The notes: generated by a model not told the origin, from the letters alone. A DNA stretch of 64,000 bases from Onchocerca volvulus (GCA_000499405.2 HG738137.1:17320581-17384580), one strand, 5' to 3'; counted from the stretch's first letter, positions 39,501 to 53,242 are shown. A program made the numbers and translations.

Positions 39501-41018
39501 CTGTATTTTTATGTCATGTAAATTATCGATTTGAATGAATCATAAGATTGGAATGAATTATCCACGTTGTATTTTCTATTAAAAAGCGAAATTTTTGGAA
39601 ATTTCATATGCACCGCTCAAAATTAATTATTTGTTGGTTTGTATCAATTTCAGCGTCCCTGAAAGATACTGAAATGTGATACAAAATATTTGTGCTTGAA
39701 AAGAGAATTAAATAAAACATAGCAAATGATGAACATAATGAACATATGAACACACTATATGATTCTTGAAATGATATGGGGACAAGATTAAAAATTAGCA
39801 TCGGTAGGTTCCATATTGGATGGTGAAGGATATCGAAAATAAGAGAATAGGTAAGAAAAAAGATGCTCATCGAAGGGATATATTAACTTGCCGTAACGTA
39901 TAAAGTGAAGTAATGCGATTTAATCCTTAAAAGTAGAGATTTCTTTGTTTTTTAAAATTGACTTTAATTCATAATCGTAATATCATAGCGCAAGTTATGC
40001 AATCAACAAATCTGTGATAAGTTCTCATGGCCTTTTCCAGTTATTATAATTGAGTTATCTTAGTGATTTCTTATGTTATTTGATTGTCGACTTTCAATAC
40101 ATGTTGTTACTGTTTGGCTTAATAAATGAATGAAATTGATTTCAGTAGTGATTTTAAAGAATTGAATTGTTCGTTATTAGGTGATAGTATAGGAGGAAAG
40201 ATTATCTAATGTAATTAATAGCTATTTCTAGTTGTTGCAAAACGCTTCCTTTAGATGGCTATATGTTGAATGCATTGAGCAGATACGTGTGTATTTTTCA
40301 TATCGAGTGAAGCAAATAAAATTTCATTCTTCACATATAGCATATCTGCTAAGGTCAACTATGATTATGTTGGACTTTTAATTATCTAGTTTCGTTATTT
40401 CCTGAATAATTTTTCATGAAGAGATGCGGAAGGAAAGCAGTACTATTTCTTTTTCTTTTTTTGCATTTTGCAAACTTTATTAATATTCCAACAAATGACC
40501 AATACAATTCAGCTCAAAAAACATACAGGGAGTGATCTAAGAAAGCACCAGTTAATTCATATACGATTTGTTACAGGTTAGTACTACACACAGCATTTCT
40601 ACTGCACAACATTTCTCAGTGTAACATAGATAGTGCGCGAGAAATTTGTTTCGGTGATTGAGAGTTTGATCTCGTATGTCTTTTTATTGCAGTGAGCCAG
40701 GCTGTGTGACAATCTTGATCTAGCTATGTTTTTCTTCCTTCCAACTAGGAATTACTTCTCTCACCAATATTTCGGTATTGCTAGAGCGAATGCGGTTTCA
40801 AATTCGAAATTAAAGTACTCTGAGAACCGACTTTTAATCTGAAAAAATGGGACGATTTTATCAAGAAACCGTTTACATTAATGGATTGATTGGAGGCATA
40901 ATTGGATAATAACAGCTATCTGAAAGGAGAATAAACATGAGTTTATATTTTAATTAATGAATAGGTATCGAAAAAAATATAGCATTAGTTAAAATTTAAT
41001 AAAAATTAAGTGTTCAGT
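39501..41018. other. Spacer between convergent HERC and TAF1B genes
   Basis: Both flanking genes end here, so it holds two 3' UTRs. AATAAA-type signals occur near 39711 and 40122 on the plus strand. The part from about 40500 to 40870 has a more even base composition than the rest but no frame that I can link to a protein. Confidence 0.5.
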
Positions 41019-44000
41019 TTAAAAAAAGAAAAAAATTGAGGAAACGTATGAGAAGTTATCCACCTTTCCCGTTATTGATCGTTTAAAAACATTTGTCTTT
41101 GAAAACTCCGGTAGGCGATCTTGTTTCCGATATCTCTGTTTTCGTGAAGGCGTCAAACTAATTATTTCTGCAAAATAGCTATAGGATATAAAGTAGAATC
41201 ACACAATCATTAAATATTAAATATATATTGAATTGAAACAAGAAGAAAATGACATCTGAAAATTGACCATCATCGCTTAAACTAAGTATGGTGTTTGCAT
41301 TATCGCTAGATATCGATCTGGAATTGGTACTTTTTCTACCAAATGGCGATACCTGCTTTCCTGTAAAGATGCAAATGTTTCCTTTATATTTAGTATATGT
41401 TTTCAAAATACAATGATTTTTAGAAAGACTGGAAAATAAATAATCCTATTTTTATACTTTTACTTAATTGCAATTGTTATTGGATCACTTAGCACATCAG
41501 AACAATTCATGCTGAAAACGACATATTTCCTTTCTTTCCTATCCATTTCTGTTCTAGAAGATATTTAGAAGATTAGTTTCCATGCCATTCTACTTAATAA
41601 ATCTGTCACGGCCAGCTAAAGAATTTTGATTCAACTCCATAGTCGTATTTAAGAATACTAATGCTACCTTCTGAATGTAATTTCATTCGTTCAAAATTAT
41701 TCTCTAATTCTTCATTGTGTATCCTTATAAATATATTTTCTTCCTCTTCCATATCTGAAAAATATCCTCAATACCGGTGCAACAATATTTGAACCTCATT
41801 TATAAAAAAGTTTAAGGCTTTTCTTGTTTTATCTTTTGTCAGTCATCGGATTTTTTTTTCACAGTGACTATAAAAAAAATAATTTTAAGTTTTTGTTTTG
41901 TTTCTTTTTTTATAATTTTTTTTTTGAAAAATTGATTGCTATTTATCGCTTAATATCAGCATAAACAAACAATAAATTTCTAGAAGGCTTGAAGCTTTCT
42001 CGAAAAATGAAAATTTGAAAATGATTCTTTCAAAGCATTACCACTGGCTGACTCCACAGGATTTTCTGTTGTAAGTGAGTGCCTTCTTTGTTCTTTTGAT
42101 CGTTTTTCCGGAGTATGATTACCTACAAATCATCCATGATCCATTTCAATCCAGTATTTCAAATGTATTATTAATATATTGGGATGTATTGTTAGTGTTA
42201 CCTCTTGTAAACAAACAGTACAAGCAAAAACAATCATAGAGAAAATTCAAGAAAAGAACAATCAAAATTACATGTTTTCTTTCTCCTTCGTTTCGTTGGT
42301 GTTCTTGAAGTCTTCTCCACATCAACTGGTATGCTTCCGATATGTGCCTGAAATAAATAGATTAGATTTTCTATTACACTAGCAATAAAATCTGAGCAGA
42401 AAAAAGTAAGATGGTGAAGGCATATGTTAAAAATTAAAATATAATACAATCAGAATATAACAATTTAGTAAGAAAATTTAGTTTTCTGAGAGAAGTGTGA
42501 ATAGGAACAACAAAAGAGAAAGTAGGATACGCTGGTTCCGTATATTATCACATTAATGATAATCGATGGACATTAGGCATTTTGCAAATTACATACATCG
42601 AATACAAGGTAATCATACAAAGACAGAAATGATAGCTTACAACTGAAGATATGACAGAAAAGTCAGGTGAATGTGCAGATTTAGATATCTCCTAATATCA
42701 TAGAAAGTAAAACATGAAAAAGAATAAAAAAAAGAAAATGAATCACCAAAAATTTGAAATCGGCTCTTGCAACATTTTCACTAATACGATGCATTTGAAC
42801 TTTTACATTACGTGGTCCATCACCTAACAGTTCTACTTGAGCACAAGTTGTAAATCTTTCACAATCTTTGGTAATTTCATTGAGATCATTCAATCTGTAA
42901 ACAAGGAGGGAAGACTTCTATTATTTTTCTTCAAAAAAAAGAAATTCAAATGAAAAAAGAATAAGAAAAAACCAACATATCGGGTATTAAGCATTTCATC
43001 TCCAACATTAGAAAAAAAGTGTAAACAACTTTCATATCCTCTCCAATCATCAGAGAAAGAATTTCAAGAAGATCACTGAACGAGTCGCTAAAATATGGCG
43101 ATGCGCTTTGGTATATAACATCCACCGCTAGAATATTATTAATTAAATTAATGGGAGACATATATCTGCTGTTAAATGAATGTGAATTAAAATTAAATAT
43201 AATTGAATACATAATTAATTGTTCCAGTGGTCCAAAAAAAAAAAAAACGGATTTTTGTAACGACATATTTCTTTCCAATAAATATGTACATATTTACAAA
43301 AAAAAAAAAAGAAAAAAACTAGTGAGAAAGCAATTAACTTTTGATTATAACTACTGATATTTTTGAAGAAGTGGTTCAGTAAGCAAGTAATATCATACCA
43401 GGTGTATAAATCATGGGTGTATAAATTTGTTCGCCAGAAGTAAATTTCAGCAATCCAGAACAATATATTGGTCGTGGATATGACTGAAAACAAAAGTGTA
43501 ATGGACATCAGAGTAAGACATCTTCAAATATCGATTTCTCAAATAATAATGCTATGGATCATTCAATTACATGAAATTACCTCATAGTGTTCAGAGCATG
43601 GAAATAATTGATGCCATTTCATTCGTTTCGCATCCGAGCAGCACGAATCCTGTAATATCATTAACTTATTTGAAAAATTTTAGAAAATTTTTCCATATAT
43701 AGAAAGCAATATAAATTCCTCGAATTATGAAAAGACAAAGACCATTCTAGCTTTACTACCACTTTTTTTTGATACTATAGTAAATAGAGAACAACTAAAT
43801 ATTAGTTATACCTCGCTTCTCAGTATTTTGTTATTTTCAGAAGTTTTCACAATTTCAAATTCCATCCGGTGATTTTTGAACGATTTAAAAAACACATCGG
43901 CGTTATATCTGCAAAAAATAAAAGTTACTCAGGTGAGAAATTTGGATGATATTCGCGCCCTTATTTCTAAAAAATTGGATCGATACTAACCGATCAATTT

Positions 44001-47000
44001 TTTTAAAATCATCTGCGGAAGTACTTTTTATCAATGTTTCATACCAGTCGAGATGATGAGTTGCATGATAACGAAGAGGAGCTAAAACAATCACATACAG
44101 GTGAGTATTGTAAAATACAATCACTTGAAATCAGGAATTGAAAAAATCAACAATCATTTTTGCTCGGTCAATCAGAAGTTGCAACGCTTATAAATGAGAT
44201 GCAAGCGGACTAACTGTTGTATAAATATTTGTTTGAACTAATATCGACTCAGAAATAATTTACTTAACAAAGCTTCTTTGCTGAGGCTTCGTGATGGCAT
44301 GGAATCAAAATCATCCTCAAAAGTGCTGAACAAAGCGTAATCACGTTTCTCCATAAAAAAATTACTTGGCACACAACCCTGAAATATTCCAGATTTTGCG
44401 AATCATGAAAACAGAAATTGACTAAGCTCCCAAATCTGTTATAGAATGAAAAATTTTACTCTAAAATATAAATTTCGACCACCCGTTATACGACCAGTAC
44501 GAATCTGCGACACTTTTTCCCCTCGATAATTTTCACGAAAGACTACCGTTCGATAATTTTCAAACACGGAGTCATATTTGGGAAGAGCACTTGTCCTAAA
44601 AATATTAAAGTCTCTATATAATTTCAATTAAGAACCACTGATTGTACTCTTTAATTATGGTGAACATGAATATTTGTCTAATTTTTGGATTGACTTGTTT
44701 ATTATTTTTAAGGAATCTGATTTGAAGCCAAACCTACAAAGAAAACATAAATAAGTGTTGTCGTCCTTGAATTTATCTTTCTATATAGTATATTCTGAAC
44801 AGTAGCACAATATTAATAAAAATTTATTATAAGCAGAATCTTCAAGAATATTCTATATTATAGCTTGAGCTGCATAATATTCTTGAAGATTCTGCTTATT
44901 ATAACAGATTTATTAATACTATCTACCAAGTTGTGATACTTCATTTTTTTTTCTGTTTATTACAATCAGTATATCATTGTTTAATCAAAAAGTGAAAATA
45001 CCTTTTCCCCAAAACATCTTTTAAACGTCTACCACGCCATACATTCATACGCATTTTCAATTGATGCATCCAGATACCAAAATTAAACTGTTCTTCTTTA
45101 GTATATATCGTATCGATCTATAAACATGATCCGACAAACACAGTGCAAAAATTTGTTGATGCTCAAGTTTGCTTTCGAAAATTTTTAATTTACAAAACAA
45201 AATACCTGTGCCTTCATATTGAATTCCATATTATCATCGAGGCCGAACATCAGCTTCAGTGCAAAAAGTATTATTGCAACAGCCTTGACATCGATGGATG
45301 GCAATACGGAATATCTGTATCATAATATATATGAAAATGAACCATAAATAACAAGTTTTTAAGCTTATACAACGAAAACTAATCTAAAAATGAAATCGAA
45401 AATGTCAACTAATGAAATTTGTTATAAAAAAAATATTATGAAAGCTTCCTTTTGGGAAAAGACTCTTTAATCTTAAATTTTTATTAGAGACCAGATAAGC
45501 CGTAGCGGAATAAATTAGAAAGAAAATTTGGGAAAAAAAGAAAACTTGGGGAATCCTTCCGAATAACATTATCAATTTCTTTTCTAAATTTCAGATGAAA
45601 AATGGCGAATGAGCACTTTGGAAATCGAAAAAGAAATGCGTTAAATAAAGGATAACTTAGAGAAGAAAAATGAATTTAAATTTGAATGAATATTTTTATT
45701 TTGCTTACTGTCGACCACATCCTTCTTCCAGCTGGTAAGTACTTTGTTCAAGAGCAAAAGTGATATTATCACAGAAAGCATTGTTCATTTTTTGCAGCAG
45801 AGCTTCGGAATCAACATTGCTGAATCGATGAGTGAACTGAGTATCGAAAACGACATTTGGAGAAGAAATAACGAAAATGGTATATAGACGCTGTACAAAA
45901 TCCATCGGCAAATTAAGATTATAACTAAGACGAGCCAAAACCTACAATACAGACCAAAATTTTTTTCTGAATCATCTCATTTGTGATAAAATAAAGTTTT
46001 CATTCGGATTTTTAAAAAAAGATCATCTTTTATTATGATCTCTAACTAATGAAAATCTCAGGTACGGAAAATGACATAAATCCATAAGTCGATAAAAGTT
46101 CAAGGAATCATGGTAATCATAGATTTTTGAAATACAGCTGAGGATAAGATTTTAAATAGATTAGATTTCCGAATAAAACTTCATTCGAAAAACTTACTCG
46201 TTCAAAAGGGCAAGATATTGGCTGCACTGGAATATCAGTTAATTGAGCAATCACCATAATTGTTCGCATGTACTCATAGAGCGGCATTGTCTGAAATTAT
46301 TGAATGAAACAAAAAGTATACGGTATTTAAGAAAAAAAGATCCTACATCATTTATTTTTGTTTTGGACAAAATCCTTGCAAATTTCTTCATTGATGGACA
46401 AAGGAAGAGACTGATTTGCAATAGAATTAAATTAACTTTTTATTATTAATGAAGTGTCCTCATCATCTTTAACCACCAGAAAATCTCTGAGCTTCTAAAT
46501 ATCTATGCAAATGTATATCTCAATTCGGTAATCATATTGCTAAATAAATAAAGCTTACATGCAATAAGACATTCAATATGATCTAACTTAATTCGAACTT
46601 TTCTTGATTGAAAATTCTACAAAAATCTTGTAATTTTAAAAAGTTCATAAAATGACAACCGTAATAGTTATTGAAAAAAGGTTGCAATAATAAAAGCACA
46701 TATGAAAACATATCACTCGTTTTTTTGAGATAAAGATAACAAGTGAGCATACCGGTGTTCTCGGACAAAAAGAAAGCCCTTTCGCATTGAAGATATCGTT
46801 TCCTTTCCCACCAACAAGTAAAGCTGCAGACTGAAATGACGATATTGGAAATCGACCTTCACGAAACCACCTGAAAAATATTTGTAATTTTCAATCAAGT
46901 AGGAAATAATGGAAAACAACTCCATCCTTGATTTCGAGTTTCCAGAACAAAAAATAGTGTGAAATACCGTGTAACATCAGATAATAATATCCAATTTGCA

Positions 47001-49839
47001 CCAGAGAGTAAGCATCCGAGATAAAGGATAACCATAATAATTTCAATATTCATTGGAATACGCAAAAGCTGAAAAATAAAATAGTTAAAAGTGATCATAT
47101 CTAACTGTAATATTCACTATTAGAAATTGAACAACCAGATATTATCATTCATCATACATCTCATGATTTAAATGTTGAGTTTTAGAAATAAAACAGCACA
47201 AATTTCATGAATCCACAGATAATATAACTTGCACATCGAAAAAACGCAGCAATCTCCAATATAGCCATTTTATTCCAGATGTTTTTTTTTTTCAGTTATG
47301 AATGCTCTAATCTTACAGTTTATAATTTAATTTTATCTTGAACATTTCTGGTCCGTCTCGAATATACACAGCACATTTTAAAGTATAAATTAATAAACTT
47401 TGATACTACTTTTATAGTATATTTTGTTTTCTATTCGTGAGTTCATAAAGATAACCGAATTTCGCATCAAGTACAAGTTCATGGATGCTAATAACAAATC
47501 TTTTTCATGCATTGGAGAAATTAAGGGTTTTTCGAAATCAAAGAAACCATAAAAAAACTTACTCTAGAAAACGCATCCTTTGATATTTTCGTTTGTTTTT
47601 CTATTACAACTTCTAGACCATCCTTAAAAACATTTAAGAAGATAAAAACAAAACGAATAACCATTTTATTTGCAATTCGTGTCCCATTTTTTTTTTTTAA
47701 AACTAATCTTTCAATTAGATGACTTTGTATATTTTCTCAAACAAAATACAGTGCTAGATTTTAGTTTAGTTGATGAGCAAGCACTGATTTAGATTTGGAT
47801 GATTAAATCATAATTGAGTATTTTGCATTACAAAATTATTAACATTACAGAACATACCGTATCAAGATCAGTGACCTGAACATCCAGATTTGCTCTGACA
47901 TCTGGGCTTGATATCAATGATATAACATTTTCGCCACGTCTCAATTGTGCTTCTTTTTGTGCTTTAACTTTCATTTCTTTTGCTTTTTTTTGTGCTTCAC
48001 TACAATAAAGCGATTTAACCAAAATTCAAAGGAGATTTTCTTTTATTTATGCCGATATGATTTCCTATTAAGTTAAAAGTTTTGTTATTTTTGTTTTGAA
48101 TTTTTTTTTTTAGAATTTACAGCATTGCGTGAACAGTTAAAAAATGTAGTATTTAGAGATGTATTTATCACATATTTTGTTATAATCCAACCATAGAGCA
48201 AAAAATAATATAAATATATTGTCAAATCAGGTTCGATAGTATTAAATATTGCTTGAGGATATCTTCAAGTTCGATAATATCAAACGTTGTTTGAGGAAGG
48301 TGAGTCTAAAGTAGGATGTTTGTCTGTGCTTAATATGAAGTTTACACTTCGAAGTATCGCATATAATTAAATTGCCCTATTGATTGAAGTACGATGTGAT
48401 TAAACCGAAGTTTTTTATTATTTAAATCATATTAATGCTTACTATTTTTCGTTCTTTACTAATGGACAATACGGGTTTTCTTCATCCAGTTCTTCCTCAC
48501 AAAAGGCTGTTCGGAAGTGTTGAAAATAATGTTGCAGAATACTGAGTACATGCCACTAAAATACATGAAATCACAAAGCGGCATGGTCAATGACAAACTA
48601 AAATATACTTATTCAATTTTCAGAAAATTTTCTAAGGTAGATATAAATATTCTGTGCTTATCATCTATAAAAAGACTCGACTCAAAGCAAAAAAGTATTC
48701 CACACAATGCTGGATGTAAACTACTCGTAATTCACTATTCTTTTGAATAAAATCACATGAATTTGCCAATTTATATAAATTACATAAATTTATAGATTCC
48801 TTGTTATTTCATTTAAACACAAAACCGCAGATTAACAACAAACCTTCACACATTCTGGTACGCCAAAATCACGAATTAGCATAGCCGAGAAGTGCGAAAG
48901 TAACTTGGTAAATGTTGCCAACCGTAAACCAGCATGTCCAAGATATGTCGGGAAATCTTGTTTCAAAGCTGGCAAATGACATTCTTCATCAACTGCTACT
49001 TCCTAAATTGCGATTAGAAAATTCTTAATTAATAACCTTAAACATAATTAGCATAACTGATAATTTTTTGACCATTTTTCTAGAACTTTTGATTTATTTC
49101 AGATTAATATATCCAAACAAAGTTTATAATTATATTGCGAAAAAAGAAAAACGATCGTCTAGTAAAATAGAGATTCATTACCTCAGCTTTTTTTTCTTGT
49201 TCATCTTTAGTTGCCTTGTTTTTCTTCTGACGAATTTTTGTTGATGATGCTGACATCAGTATTGCACCTTCATCATCATGATCAAATTCACGAAGAACCT
49301 GCATAAATTTAGCACTGATGCAATGTTTAATGACTTTTCGTTTGATTATATTTTCTTTCATAGACATTATTATGGCAATATCAATGGAAGAGTAATCAAA
49401 ATACATTTAGGCTAAGATTTCTCATAAAAAACGAATTTAAATAAATCAGATATTATAAATTGACAGTATGCGTCCTAACTCCTTCTTTATATCAACCACA
49501 CTTATCACACTTAACATACATGAACTTTTTTTAAATTGTATATTATTCTCATATTACTATTATCGCTACTACTTTACTATCATGAAGATCTGATAAACTG
49601 ATGCATAGAAAGTTTATACACTAATTCCTTCTTATATCACTACACTTATCACATTTGACACACATGAACTTTCTTTTAATTGTATTTTATCCTCAGTAGT
49701 ATTAGTACTATTTCATGCCTACGATAAATAAGCTCAAAACTTTGTTGACCAGTGATTGTGTGTTGCACACTGCACAATAGAAAAAACCATCCACAGGAAC
49801 GAAATCAGTTGAACCACAATTGCTACAATATTTTGACAT
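41019..49839 (-). CDS. TAF1B: TAF1B/Rrn7-like RNA polymerase I initiation factor
   Basis: TFIIB-like subunit of the selectivity factor (SL1/core factor) that recruits RNA polymerase I to rDNA promoters in the nucleolus. Exons: 49839-49750, 49298-49182, 49002-48844, 48555-48443, 47999-47858, 47622-47563, 47068-46968, 46870-46753, 46290-46198, 45941-45709, 45314-45206, 45117-45002, 44733-44695, 44595-44460, 44378-44264, 44081-43991, 43908-43812, 43649-43581, 43483-43399, 43127-42977, 42894-42747, 42691-42641, 42347-42272, 42122-42042, 41754-41668, 41360-41268, 41167-41019; 972 residues. An N-terminal zinc ribbon has Cys5, Cys8, Cys22, Cys25. The cyclin-like region has IIMVILYLGCLLSGANWIL and, at about 420-436, the family motif DVKAVAIILFALKLMFGLDD. 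Human TAF1B is 588 residues, so the C-terminal half is a long extension with basic clusters (KRRRKK). Several C-terminal joins (42977, 44695, 41268) rest on phase only. Confidence 0.85.
44829..44899. repeat. 24-bp perfect inverted repeat in a TAF1B intron
   Basis: Arms 44829-44852 and 44876-44899 are exact reverse complements, centred on AGAATCTTCAAGAATATT, with a 23-base loop. Four further base pairs outside one mismatch lengthen the stem. It lies in intron 12 (44734-45001) of the TAF1B gene and can fold on either strand. Confidence 0.9.
49477..49712. repeat. Diverged direct duplication in TAF1B intron 1
   Basis: Two copies of about 85-89 bases, roughly 49477-49562 and 49624-49712, start CTCCTTCTTTATATC/TTCCTTCTTATATC and share CACTTATCACA and ACATGAACTTT. 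Offset about 147 bases. Confidence 0.7.
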
Positions 49840-50960
49840 CCGGACTTCTTCTGCTTTACACCATCAAGATATCATTTTTTCATATACGGATCTTATCTCA
49901 TAAACCAATCGAATCTGATTCAAAGTATCCTGAACACTCATAAATTTATTAAATTTCGAATCAAAAAAAAAAAAAAAATGGTGAATTCAACCATACATAA
50001 GCTATAAAATCCATTACTAATTAATTCGCATATTTTCCAAGTAATTATAGAGATAGGATTGGCTTCATGTACCTAAAAATGCTAAAAATATAATTTTATA
50101 TCACTTTATCGATCAAACTGATAACAATGGAGTTAACAGAATCATTTATATCGATATTAAGAGCATAGATAAATAATATTAGCAAATGGTTTATATCAAT
50201 AGTCGAAGCAAACAAATATAGCAAACACAATAATAATGCACCGTTAATAATTATGCGATAACATGCAATACTCGAAAACTTCAAATAATACAAAACCATA
50301 ATCGTTTCAAATATTTAAAACCTATATAATTTTCTTACATAAATATCAAATTAATTCCCGGAAATCATTATTCATCGCTTTGAATTTCAAATACTGAAGG
50401 TAGAAAATTATGAAAGGACTAGTTAAACTTCTGAAAATCGTCATCCATTGTTTTTTAATTACCTTGTTAAGAACTTTTAATTATTTTCCTAAAAATTATT
50501 TTTCTAATCTTGCGAGATGCGAGAATGCTAAAACAGAATTTGGAGAATATGGAGATTAGGGAAATAAGAGATTTATTTCACTTATTTTTTTTTTCAAAAA
50601 GATAAATGAAGGCCTAAAAAATATTTCAATAATAAAAAAAAAAACAAATTTTTAGAGCAGGGAAAAAATTTTGTACAGGTAGGATCAAGATTTCTGAAAT
50701 TTTCTAGAAAAGGATCATTAATTTCTGAGATATTGCTGGGACTTTTAAGAATTTTTCCGCACATTCACTTGCACGTATTCTTAAAAAAAAAAAAGTAGCC
50801 AAAAAAAGTATATAATTATACCAAGGTCATTAGAAAAAAGGAGTAAAACAAGCATTACATTTTTTATTTAATCCGCAAAAATAGTAGGCTTTTGACACTA
50901 TTCTAAATTCAACAGCACAAAGAAACTTCTCACATGTTTCATATTCATCGCTTCATTTAT
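49840..50960. other. Spacer between SGF29 and TAF1B
   Basis: About 1.1 kb separating two minus-strand genes. It is A+T-rich and holds the SGF29 3' UTR and the TAF1B leader. I see no coding exon; the 67-codon open frame at 50096-50299 is noise-like. Confidence 0.5.
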
Positions 50961-50961
50961 T
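50956..50961 (-). terminator. Poly(A) signal overlapping the SGF29 stop codon
   Basis: On the minus strand AATAAA begins at 50961, sharing its first base with the last A of the SGF29 TGA stop codon. If used, the 3' UTR would be only about 15-25 bases, a compact arrangement common in nematode operons. Confidence 0.5.
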
Positions 50962-53045
50962 CATTTGTTTGTAGTACGTCGTTTATATACTTTCGGCACT
51001 TTATGAGTAAGAACATAGCGTTGGGGAACTGGAAGAGGAGGTGAATAACCCTGTGGGAAAGCTGAATCCTCGAATGCCACTAAATAATCATCGTTTGCTG
51101 TAACTGGTAATTGATCGATTACTCCCTGAAAGGAAATATAGAACAAAAATTCAAGCTAATAAGAGAAATCAAAAATTCTGAACTATGATAATCACCATAT
51201 CCTTTTTGTCTTGCGCATAAAAACCAATGTTTAATATAATTTAGCTATTTTCTTTCAGTGAATCTTCTCATAGTTCTAGTATTTCAGTACTTACCTTGTA
51301 AAAACATGTTGTTTGAGGATAAAGTGCAAGTACGATAGCACCCACAGGAAACAATGCATGACTGTCACGCATAGGATCTGCTCGCCATCGCGGTAACGGA
51401 ATCATACGACTTCTTCGAACAATAAATTTAGCTTTTTGTTCATCATCAATATCTTTAACCTCATATTTCGAGGCTGCAAAGACACTGGTTATCTCAGCAA
51501 GCATCCATATTCCATCAATGAATGCGGCCACTTCCATACCAACCTAAAATTCTAATAAGCAGTTTGATTAAAGTGATTTTCAAAAAAAGTTGAATTAAAA
51601 TGATTTTCTCGAAAAGAGGACTGAGATTTGATCTGTAAAATGAAACCTTCAAAGACATCGATACAAGTGCTGGAATGGCACCAACTAATACGGGTGGATG
51701 AGTATCCGGAGGTCCAATCCAAAGCGGAGCAGTGCGTGCATTATGCGACAACATTTGCATCAGCTCGCCACGACCTACTAAATTACCACGTTGTAATTCA
51801 TATCTCTTTTTACGTAACTTTTCGATATCCTCAAGCAATTTCCTAACGCAAGTAGCTTCCATCTCGCAGGCTTTTTTAGCTAAAAAAAAAATTTTATAAA
51901 TTAACAATACGGATATTAATCTCAAAACAGTAGTAAAGCAAACACTATTCATGAAAAGCCAAATTCCAAAAAAAAGAAACATATCCTCGTCTAATTTTAA
52001 CTCGACAAAACAATTCTTTTGTAACTATTATTCGACAAATATAATAGAAAATTACAAAAGAAAAACCTCATGATCTTTACTATCATCTTTGCTGGTTAAA
52101 ATTAATTTTAGAAAAAATTAAAAAAAAACAAACTTCTAAAAAAATTTTTAGAAAAGCGAAAAAAAAGAAAACCAAATTTTGGGACCTCAGAAAATTTCCG
52201 AAACTTGTCAATATGCATTCATTTAACAAATATATACACACATAATGGATAAAATTTAATGAATACCACTTTCATATAAATTTAACACTCGGCCTCGAAA
52301 AGCGCCATGCAATTTGCATCCAATACTGAGCTTATTCTTATCAACTAGTTCTTGTAAAACGGATAATGATTCATTAACTTTCTTCTTCAACGGAATAACT
52401 GATTTTGCCTGCAAGATATTAGAACAGTTAAAAGAGAACAGTTACATGTTCCGTCCTAAAATTATGACTCAAAAATAAGATATTAAAAGTCATCATGAAA
52501 AATTTCAAATTCCGTGATCAAAAATTGGGTTGAGATATGGAAAACCAACAAATTCGAGAATCTAACAGGAGTAGGAGCAGCCATCTGCAACTTATTCTCA
52601 CACTATTAATTTGAATAACGCTAATGACCCAAATAACCCACCCATCAATAGAATCACTAAAATGATCCCAATCATCTGGTGCAAGTCGTCAATTTCGGCA
52701 ACAAAAATAAACAGAACAAGGGCTTTTTGGAAAAAATGCTAAACACTTTCTTCATTTAATCAACGATTGAGTACTGTTAAAATAATTTACGTGATCAGAA
52801 AAATAAGAATCTAGTAGCATTTTTCTGGCTTCCTCAAAATTCCATAAACACAATTCATCAGATTCAATGTTACTAAATTTTTGCTATTTCTCTCACGGAG
52901 ATGTTCAGCTTGAATCTTAAGAAAGACAACGATTTTGAAAGGAGAATTCTAAAGATACCTTTTTATGAATATCTTGCAATGCAATTTGTAATTTTTGTTC
53001 ATCTTTATCCAGCTCACTGTTACGACGCCGCTTACTTCGACGCAT
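50961..53045 (-). CDS. SGF29: SGF29, SAGA-associated H3K4me reader
   Basis: Chromatin-reading subunit of the SAGA/ATAC acetyltransferase complexes; its tandem Tudor domain binds methylated histone H3 lysine 4. Five exons: 53045-52959, 52408-52270, 51879-51647, 51543-51295, 51125-50961, giving 290 residues (human 293). The N-terminal part is charged and coiled-coil-like. Then come LWIGPPDTHPPVLVGAIPA and the Tudor region with GIWMLAEI, KYEVKDIDDE, RRSRMIPLPRWRADP, VLALYPQTTCFYK and FEDSAFPQGYSPPLPVPQRY. Tyr228, Tyr235 and Phe254 sit where the human methyl-lysine cage residues are. An acceptor-like TTTTAG ends 33 bases upstream of the start, and MZT1 stops less than 200 bases further up, which suits a downstream operon gene. 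Confidence 0.95.
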
Positions 53046-53077
53046 CCTTTTGTTTAACTGTTTTCTTTTTTAATTCT

Positions 53078-53084
53078 CTAAAAT
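53078..53084 (-). other. Candidate trans-splice acceptor before SGF29
   Basis: The minus strand reads AAATTTTAG with its G at 53078, between the MZT1 stop (53243) and the SGF29 start (53045). An intercistronic gap of this size with an isolated acceptor is what a trans-spliced operon pair shows. Confidence 0.45.
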
Positions 53085-53242
53085 TTGACTAAAATTCTAA
53101 AACATTGAAGAAACTTAGAAAAATAAAAAATCCCACTGTTCGAAATGAATTTTTTGAAATATTTAACATACATTTCCTATTTATTTCCTAATATTTGATC
53201 AATATTGTGATTAACACACTGGAGACAATGATGCAGTTTTAA

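Noticed and set aside
41179..41267. Reading TAF1B exon 26 straight on to a stop at 41179
   Set aside because: A donor at 41267 joins in phase to a further exon (41167-41019) coding for a charged, protein-like tail, whereas the straight reading gives a hydrophobic A/T-rich tail. Still possible as an alternative end.
43215..43508. 97-codon minus-strand frame
   Set aside because: Wrong frame over TAF1B exon 19 (43483-43399) and its intron; contains long Phe runs from T tracts.
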